Assembly: GCA_011523825.1 (NCBI GenBank)
Contig: WTFX01000017.1
Location: 142,195-206,194, forward strand
Source of the DNA: Microthrixaceae bacterium
GTDB lineage: Bacteria; Actinomycetota; Acidimicrobiia; Acidimicrobiales; Poriferisodalaceae
Direction: 5' to 3'
DNA: 64,000 nt
The notes beneath the pieces were generated by a model. That model was not told where the DNA came from, did not search any database, and saw nothing but the letters and a program-made list of their open reading frames with translations. Numbering within the stretch: position 1 is the stretch's first letter; the number at the start of each line of letters is the position of its first letter. The translations under genes were made by a program, and so were the position numbers. Shown piece by piece: positions 58,477 to 64,000 of this stretch.

Positions 58477-61074
58477 CTACGGCCTGCGCAGCGCGTTGAT
58501 GGACTGATTCGCCGCCGGATTCCCGCGCAGGTCGTACGCAGCGCCGGCCCGCACGAACACCCTCGAACGCAGCGTCGGCAGTTCAGCGATGATCTGCGAT
58601 TCCAGCCGTGCAACCAGCGTGCCCGACCTCACACCCGGCGACAGGTCGCAGGCAGCCGTGCCCGCAACGATGTACTGGTTGCCGTCGGGCGCTGCCACGA
58701 ACGCCACCCCGCTGGCCGCCGCGCCGACCCCGTCGAGGGCAAAGTCGCCGACGCCGTTGGCATTGGTGTCGATCTCGATGCGGTCCCGGCGGAGAGCGCG
58801 ATCATCGGCGTCGCAGCCACGCACCGGCTCGGTCCACTCCAGCCTCAGATCGACCGTGCTGACACCGCCAGAGAACGAGACGTAGTTGAGCGTCTCAGAG
58901 ATGGCGGCGTCGTCCGCGAACTCGTGGTCGGTCAAGTCGGCCACGAACAGCTCGCCGAACTCGACGTCTTGGTTCAGGTCGTCGACCAGATCGGGCACCT
59001 CAGTGTCGGCCGACGTCGCCACGCTGATCCGCTGCTGTGTCGCCGACACCGTGATCCGCGACGGATCGCCGGCGGCCAGCCCCGCGTCGACCTCGATGTT
59101 GATCTCCCAGTCGTTCCCCGCCGCTCCGTAGGCATCGCCGTCGTCCAGCGCCTCGATGCGCAGCACCCGGTCGACCCGCGTCCGGTTGTAGTGCCCGCTG
59201 AGCTCCACGAACGACGCCGCCCGCGCCACAGGTTCGGTCACACTGACGCTCTGCACCCGTGGCAGCACCGTGTCACGCCGCACGGTGATGAGTTCGCGCA
59301 GGCTCCGGTTCCCGGCGAAGTCCTCGACTGCCCCCGAGGGGATCACGATGCGGTCGCCCTGCTCCAACTCGGCGTAGGGCACGAAGATGGTGAACCGGCT
59401 CTCGCCGTCGAGCACGAACGCCGTGACCACTTCATCTTCGCGGTCCCGGGTGAAGATGACATCGAAGCTGCTCTGCGTCACCGGCTCACTGATGTCCACC
59501 ACCACCTCGCCGCCGCCGTCGGGAGCTGTCACCGTCAGGTTGGGACGGGTGTTGTCCGACCGCACTGCGAAATCGGTCTCGCGCACCGTGCGCCGGTCGG
59601 CTGCCCCCCGGATCGATTGCCCGTCCACCCCGACACGGTCGCGGGTCTCCAGCGGGTCGATGCAGCCGGTCGGCACCGCGTCGCTCGAGCCCCTGCTTGC
59701 ACCGGCGAGGATGACGACGGCTCTGCTGGTGCTCGAACCGCTGCCCACTTCGACGCGGGCAATGCCGCTGTTGAGGGCGCGGCGGTCGAGCGTGTAGTTG
59801 CTCGCCAAGCGCGCATCAGCGGTGCGCACCGGCTCGGAGAAGTTCACCGTGAAGTAGCAGGCCCCCTCCACAGCCACGACCGAGGCACTGATCTCACGCA
59901 GCCGGGCAGCGCGCACCGCGTCATTCTCGACAGCTCGCGACACCGCGGCAGTGCCGCCGAAGACGGTGATGCGCAGGTCGCCGTCGGCGTCGCCGGTCAC
60001 GTAGTCATCCGCCTCCAGGTAGTCGCTGGTGGACCGCGGAAGGTCTCGCAGGTCGGTCAGCAGCAGCGGGGCGCAGAGCTCGCCCAGCAGCGGGCCGCTC
60101 GTGATGGCATCGGGAGACCTGCGCCCGTACGCCAGCCCCACCTCATCGCCCGCAAAGCACGACTGCGGCGGGTTGGCGCCGAGCAGCTCCTGTCCGACGC
60201 GCACAGCCGTGGCGTACCGGTCGGCACCGAACAGGCGCTCCACCGAGATGCCGAGCCGCTGGATGTCCCGCTCCACGCTGCCCAAAACCGCTGCCGTCCC
60301 GCCCAAAATGATCACGTGCTCGGTGCGGCTGCTGCGCAGGAACTGCGACACGCGCGAGTCGAGCGACGATCTCGGCGTCAGCAAAATGGGGTGCTCGCCG
60401 GTGTAGGCCAGCGGCCCTGCTGACAAAGCGTCGGCGAACACCTCGCCGGTGGCGACCAACGCCGTGCGGCCCTCGCGGCGGTACGTGCCCGGAGTGCCGG
60501 GGGACGAGCCCACCAGCTCGGCCACCTCCACAGCGGTGCCATAGCAGTCGCTGCCGGCCACACGCTTGACGTCGACGTTGTTGAGATCCTCCAGCTCGTC
60601 CTTGACGTCGTCGGACACGATGTCGGTGCCGCCCAGGATGAAGGCCCGGTCGATGTCGTAGTCCTCCACGAAACGCTTGAGCGAATTGGGCACACTCGAG
60701 CGCTCGGTCAGCAGCAGCGGTGCCTCGTACAGGCGTGACAGCGCCGGCGCCGGCAGGGCACACCCGAAGTGAGCGTCCGCACCGGAGGTCACCAGGATGG
60801 TGTCGATCGCAGGTCGTCCGCGATCCTCGATTTCGTCGGCAAACGCTTCGGCAATCTCCGCCGCCGTCGCGTAGCGGTCGGCGCCCGAGAGCCGATCCAC
60901 GCTGACGACCGCAGCAGCGCCCTGCGCCGGCGATCCCGTCAGCACGACCGCGCCGACTGCCATCACCATGGCCAGCAGCACGCACAGCACCCGGCGCCGC
61001 TGACGCTGCTTCACGAAACGATCTGCAGGGCCGGGGCGCGAACTGTCGGCCGCTGGCAGGACGCGAGCGCTCAT
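58477..61074 (-). CDS. Exported CWB2 protein with Ig-like and calcium-loop modules (island copy K)
   Basis: The protein has 865 residues. A signal segment (27-54) is followed by CWB2 repeats at about 60-160 (RLSGADRYATAAEIAEAF), 170-275 (RVAGSDCYGTAVEVAE) and 280-385 (RLFGADRYATAVRVG). Repeat 3 holds Cys306 and Cys334. Then come the Ig-like FTVNFSEPVRTADARLASNY, a module ending VEDFAGNRSL, a GNDWEINIEV module, and the C-terminal module LEWTEPVRGC with loop DTNANGVGDFALDG, ending RAGAAYDLRGNPA. It matches copy G module by module. ATG 61074 has TGGAGA as ribosome-binding site. It is the first gene of a two-gene operon with J. Confidence 0.83.
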   Translation of the reverse strand: MSARVLPAADSSRPGPADRFVKQRQRRRVLCVLLAMVMAVGAVVLTGSPAQGAAAVVSVDRLSGADRYATAAEIAEAFADEIEDRGRPAIDTILVTSGADAHFGCALPAPALSRLYEAPLLLTERSSVPNSLKRFVEDYDIDRAFILGGTDIVSDDVKDELEDLNNVDVKRVAGSDCYGTAVEVAELVGSSPGTPGTYRREGRTALVATGEVFADALSAGPLAYTGEHPILLTPRSSLDSRVSQFLRSSRTEHVIILGGTAAVLGSVERDIQRLGISVERLFGADRYATAVRVGQELLGANPPQSCFAGDEVGLAYGRRSPDAITSGPLLGELCAPLLLTDLRDLPRSTSDYLEADDYVTGDADGDLRITVFGGTAAVSRAVENDAVRAARLREISASVVAVEGACYFTVNFSEPVRTADARLASNYTLDRRALNSGIARVEVGSGSSTSRAVVILAGASRGSSDAVPTGCIDPLETRDRVGVDGQSIRGAADRRTVRETDFAVRSDNTRPNLTVTAPDGGGEVVVDISEPVTQSSFDVIFTRDREDEVVTAFVLDGESRFTIFVPYAELEQGDRIVIPSGAVEDFAGNRSLRELITVRRDTVLPRVQSVSVTEPVARAASFVELSGHYNRTRVDRVLRIEALDDGDAYGAAGNDWEINIEVDAGLAAGDPSRITVSATQQRISVATSADTEVPDLVDDLNQDVEFGELFVADLTDHEFADDAAISETLNYVSFSGGVSTVDLRLEWTEPVRGCDADDRALRRDRIEIDTNANGVGDFALDGVGAAASGVAFVAAPDGNQYIVAGTAACDLSPGVRSGTLVARLESQIIAELPTLRSRVFVRAGAAYDLRGNPAANQSINALRRP

Positions 61075-61210
61075 GTGGAGTCTCCAAGCAGGGGTTCAGT
61101 TGTCGTCCACCTAGCAGCGACAGTAGCGCCGTCGGTATCGCGGACAGCGACACGCCTGCTGACAGTGCGGGCCATCCACAGCCGCAACCGTCGGCTCGAT
61201 AGAGAGACGC

Positions 61211-61244
61211 GAAGGACCCCGGGGCGGTTGCCCCGGGGTCCTTC
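61211..61244 (-). terminator. Strong 15-bp hairpin after the last CWB2 gene
   Basis: GAAGGACCCCGGGGC (61211-61225) pairs perfectly with 61230-61244 around a GGTT loop. It lies about 70 nt past the stop of the gene at 61316 and before copy K. It is followed by TTC-rich sequence on the plus strand and should act as a terminator. Confidence 0.75.
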
Positions 61245-61315
61245 TTGGTCTTGCCAGCCGGGTGGCTGGCTCAGCCGTCGATCAGGCGGTTGTGCCTGAT
61301 CGTGGGATCAGATCC

Positions 61316-64000
61316 CTACGGCGTGATGCTGGCATCCGGGCGGAGACTGTTCAGAATCTCCCGGATGTTGGTGGTGTCAGTGCCGTCGACCGCTCCGTAG
61401 CTGGTTGCCACGCCGGCAGCGATGACACGGAACCCGGACCGCTTGGGCAGCCGCAGCATGCTGGCGGAGGTGTACGAGATGTGCACCTGGCTGTCCGGCG
61501 GACCGAAGGTCACCGTCACAACGTCCGCAACAGGAGTGGCCGTCGTGTCAATCATCGCTGCGATATCGACAGCGAGGTCGGTGCCGTCGTTCAGCAGCGA
61601 CTCCACGTTGTCGTTGAAGCGAACCACGACACCGACCGCACTCGTGCCGCCGCTGAAGTCCTCGCCTTCAGGTGAGGTCGCACCGAGCGGTGTGGCCCTG
61701 CCGCCAGCCGGCGTCGGGGTGAGGTAGCTCACCCGGAAGTGGGATGCGAAGTCGTCGTCCGCGACCAGCCTGTCAGCCAGAGCGCCGATGCTCACCGCGC
61801 TCCTCGCGACCTTCTCGAAGCCCGGCACGGCCGGCTTTTGGTAGATCGTGTAGCTGATGACCTTGTTGGCGGTATCGACGCCGACTCGGATGTCCCACTC
61901 GAAGACGTTTGCCTCGCCGTTGGGACGGTCGTCGTAGCCGTAGATGATCCAGCCGTTGCCCTGAGCGCCAGCAGCGCCGCCGCCGGCCTTCGCGGTCACC
62001 ACCATGGCTCCCTCGATGGTCGCCGAGGCGTGCCCGGTGCCGTCGAGGTTGCCGTGCCGCACGTTGCCGATCGACACGCTGGAGACCTCGAACTTGCCCG
62101 CATCCTTCAGCTTCTGCACCGTGAGACGGGTGAGCGCATTGGAGCGGCCGTCGTCATCGCGGACCGCGTTGCGGTTCACGGTGATCACGTCGCCGGGGAT
62201 AAGCCCGGTCGCCGTTCCAATCGTCTGGTTCGGGCTCGTCGCCGTGACCGCCGCTGCGGCGTTGAAGCGCAGCCGCACAGGCGACCCGGAACGGCCGTCA
62301 TCGGTGGGGTTCGTCCCTTGCGTGACCGTCACCATGCGGTCGACGCGCGCGACCCGGGTGTCATCCGATGTGTCATCCGGAGTTCCGCCGTCGTTGGTGA
62401 ACGCGGGGACCGAAGCGCCGGTGACGGTCAGGAAGTCCGAGAGGTTCGTCGCCACAGTCAGCTCGTTGTAGAGCACGTTCGGCTCGTGGACAAGGACATC
62501 GAAGGTCGCCTGGCCAGCGACCGCGATGATCTCGATCCTCGGAGCAGCCCGATCGACCGCGGTGGTTACAGCACCGAGCGTGACCTCTGCTTGCTGCAGC
62601 GGACGCCGGTCGCCATTCCTGGCACGAGCGACCTGGCTGCCGCCCACGACGGTGATCGTGTCGCCCTCTTCAAGAGCATGTACCAAGGTGACGGTCACGA
62701 TGCCGTTGGCGACATCGATGAAGTTGTTCGCTGCGAGCGACTCCTCGTTGCCGGTCTCGGTGTCGAGCAGTGCCTCAAGGCGCCGCCCGTTGATGCGATA
62801 CAGCGTCGGGTCCGACACCGCGGCATCAGCGACGGGATCGCTGAACGACACCCTGAACACGTTCTTGTAGTCGCCGACCGACTTGCCCGCCGGGATCGAC
62901 CCGCCGACCGCGTCCGCCACGGTGTACTTCAGCGCCGTGATGGTCGCGGTGATGTCACCGGAGGTCTTCGCCGCAGCAATGGCATCAGCCATCACCATGT
63001 TGCTGACCACAGCGGTGCCGCCGATCGCGAGGATGCCCAGGTGGGTCTTCTGACCCGCAGAGTTGACCTCAGCAGTGCCAGCGAGGTAGTCGCTGACCGC
63101 AGCGGGCAGCTCGTCGCCGACCAGCAGGATCGGCACCGGGCCGCCGCCGCCGAGGCCGCGTCCCAGCACAGGCGCCGAGGCGATGCCGTCCGCTGTCGCG
63201 TCACGGTTCACCAAAGCAACCATCGTCGAGCTGGTGCCCAGCACGTCCTTGCAGTTGCCGAGCATCTCCTTGGCGATGTCGACCGAGGTACCGGCAGCAG
63301 TGCCGCCCGAGATGCGCTGGGTGTTCACCACGCCAACTTCCTCGACCAGATCGTCCTCGATGTCAGCAGACACAGCGCCTTCGCCACCCACGATCACGAC
63401 CCGCTCGACCTTGTTGTCGACCAGGAAGTCCTCGGTGGACTGCGGCAGCTCATCGGCGGCGGTGAGCAGCACCGGCAAGCCCAGCGCGTACGCCAACGGA
63501 CCGATCGCGACCGCGTCGGCACGGCCTTCGGCACCGCCGTTCACCAGGATCGCCGCAGTCTGGGTCGACCCGCACCACGTCGGGTTCGGTCCGCCCAGCT
63601 CGTTGCCGATCCGCGCAGCCGTCTCATAACGGTCAGCGCCGGAGATGCGCTGCACGTCGGGATCAGCGCCCAAGCTCTCGATCGCCGTGATGATCGAATC
63701 GGGCACTGATGCGGTGCCGCCGACCACGATGACGTTCGTCACGTTGTGCTCGTCAATGAAGCGGGCCACGTTGTGCGGGAGCTGGTTCGAGCGCGTCAGC
63801 AGCACTGCCGCGTCCTGATTGCCCGCGAGACCAGAAGCGGTCACCGCATCGACCTCGGTCTCACCCGAGGCGATGATCACCGTCGTGACCCCGCCGTTGT
63901 CGTCAGCGAAACGCTGCGCGAGCGCTACCGCTGTGTTGTATCGGTGAGAACCGGCGAACTCACGAGTGTCGCCGATGCCGTCGCTGTTCGTATCGATCAG
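61316..64000 (-). CDS. Exported CWB2 protein with beta modules (5' partial at window edge)
   Basis: At least 894 residues are visible, and the frame is open to the right edge. The first visible residues (DTNSDGIGD) form a calcium-type loop. CWB2 repeats follow: FAGSHRYNTAVALAQRF, RISGADRYETAARIGNEL and RISGGTAAGTSVDIAKEM. It lacks the complete Cys pair of repeat 3 found in the other copies. Downstream are an Ig-like module (FRVSFSDPVADAAVS), a beta region, and the GNGWIIYGYD module leading to VVVRFNDNVESLL. The module order equals that of copies E and F. The GTG at 63880 lies inside a CWB2 repeat and is not the real start. A strong hairpin follows the gene. Confidence 0.85.
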   Translation of the reverse strand: MIDTNSDGIGDTREFAGSHRYNTAVALAQRFADDNGGVTTVIIASGETEVDAVTASGLAGNQDAAVLLTRSNQLPHNVARFIDEHNVTNVIVVGGTASVPDSIITAIESLGADPDVQRISGADRYETAARIGNELGGPNPTWCGSTQTAAILVNGGAEGRADAVAIGPLAYALGLPVLLTAADELPQSTEDFLVDNKVERVVIVGGEGAVSADIEDDLVEEVGVVNTQRISGGTAAGTSVDIAKEMLGNCKDVLGTSSTMVALVNRDATADGIASAPVLGRGLGGGGPVPILLVGDELPAAVSDYLAGTAEVNSAGQKTHLGILAIGGTAVVSNMVMADAIAAAKTSGDITATITALKYTVADAVGGSIPAGKSVGDYKNVFRVSFSDPVADAAVSDPTLYRINGRRLEALLDTETGNEESLAANNFIDVANGIVTVTLVHALEEGDTITVVGGSQVARARNGDRRPLQQAEVTLGAVTTAVDRAAPRIEIIAVAGQATFDVLVHEPNVLYNELTVATNLSDFLTVTGASVPAFTNDGGTPDDTSDDTRVARVDRMVTVTQGTNPTDDGRSGSPVRLRFNAAAAVTATSPNQTIGTATGLIPGDVITVNRNAVRDDDGRSNALTRLTVQKLKDAGKFEVSSVSIGNVRHGNLDGTGHASATIEGAMVVTAKAGGGAAGAQGNGWIIYGYDDRPNGEANVFEWDIRVGVDTANKVISYTIYQKPAVPGFEKVARSAVSIGALADRLVADDDFASHFRVSYLTPTPAGGRATPLGATSPEGEDFSGGTSAVGVVVRFNDNVESLLNDGTDLAVDIAAMIDTTATPVADVVTVTFGPPDSQVHISYTSASMLRLPKRSGFRVIAAGVATSYGAVDGTDTTNIREILNSLRPDASITP

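Overview
The window is GC-rich (roughly two-thirds G+C), densely coded, and reads as the chromosome of a high-GC Gram-positive bacterium, probably an actinobacterium of the Acidimicrobiia type. That placement is inference. It rests on the actinobacterial character of the housekeeping proteins, on many genes whose start codon lies 6-10 nt after a TANNNT -10 box (leaderless transcription), and on a large expansion of cell-wall-binding-repeat-2 (CWB2, PF04122) surface proteins. No rRNA, tRNA or CRISPR array was seen.

Left part (1-29.8 kb), mostly housekeeping. It holds a degenerate GH2-like protein cut by the window edge, a sdhCAB operon, and a tandem pair of exported CWB2-like/PD40 propeller proteins. 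Next come a lipoprotein sorbosone-dehydrogenase-like protein, a split-barrel flavin protein, TerC, and an HD protein equal to the C-terminal half of a CCA-adding enzyme. These are followed by dnaE, a 59-residue membrane protein, thrS, a zinc-type dehydrogenase, an exported haem peroxidase, an aquaporin-type channel, hemB, an SCP2-like protein, an Fpg/Nei glycosylase, a nitroreductase, two SDR dehydrogenases and pyrE.

Right part (29.9-64 kb), a surface-protein island, nearly all on the minus strand. Ten proteins or gene remnants carry three CWB2 repeats followed by Ig-like or other beta modules. They are arranged in short operons: 42062->34317 (three genes), 34200->29879 (sigma factor plus CWB2 protein), and 61074->56646 (two genes). 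Two paralogs (44962-48285 and 50521-53775) fuse CWB2 repeats to a six-repeat TolB/PD40 propeller and an M6-type HEXXH metalloprotease. The second is split by one in-frame TAG exactly where its paralog has Trp. Between them, on the plus strand, an overlapping pair encodes a PIG-L-type deacetylase lipoprotein and an HGSNAT-like membrane acetyltransferase, which suggests glycan N-acetyl editing at the cell surface. The sigma factor is an ECF type with a predicted membrane segment and a long exported tail, overlapping a CWB2 gene by 4 nt.

Taken together, the island looks like one surface-coat system: anchored modular proteins, surface proteases, sugar acetylation/deacetylation, and a membrane-tethered sigma factor that could sense the envelope. 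The parts are visible in the sequence; the functional connection is inference. A gene-poor stretch with a DUF222/HNH gene (about 54.0-56.6 kb) interrupts the island and lies beside a shortened CWB2 paralog.
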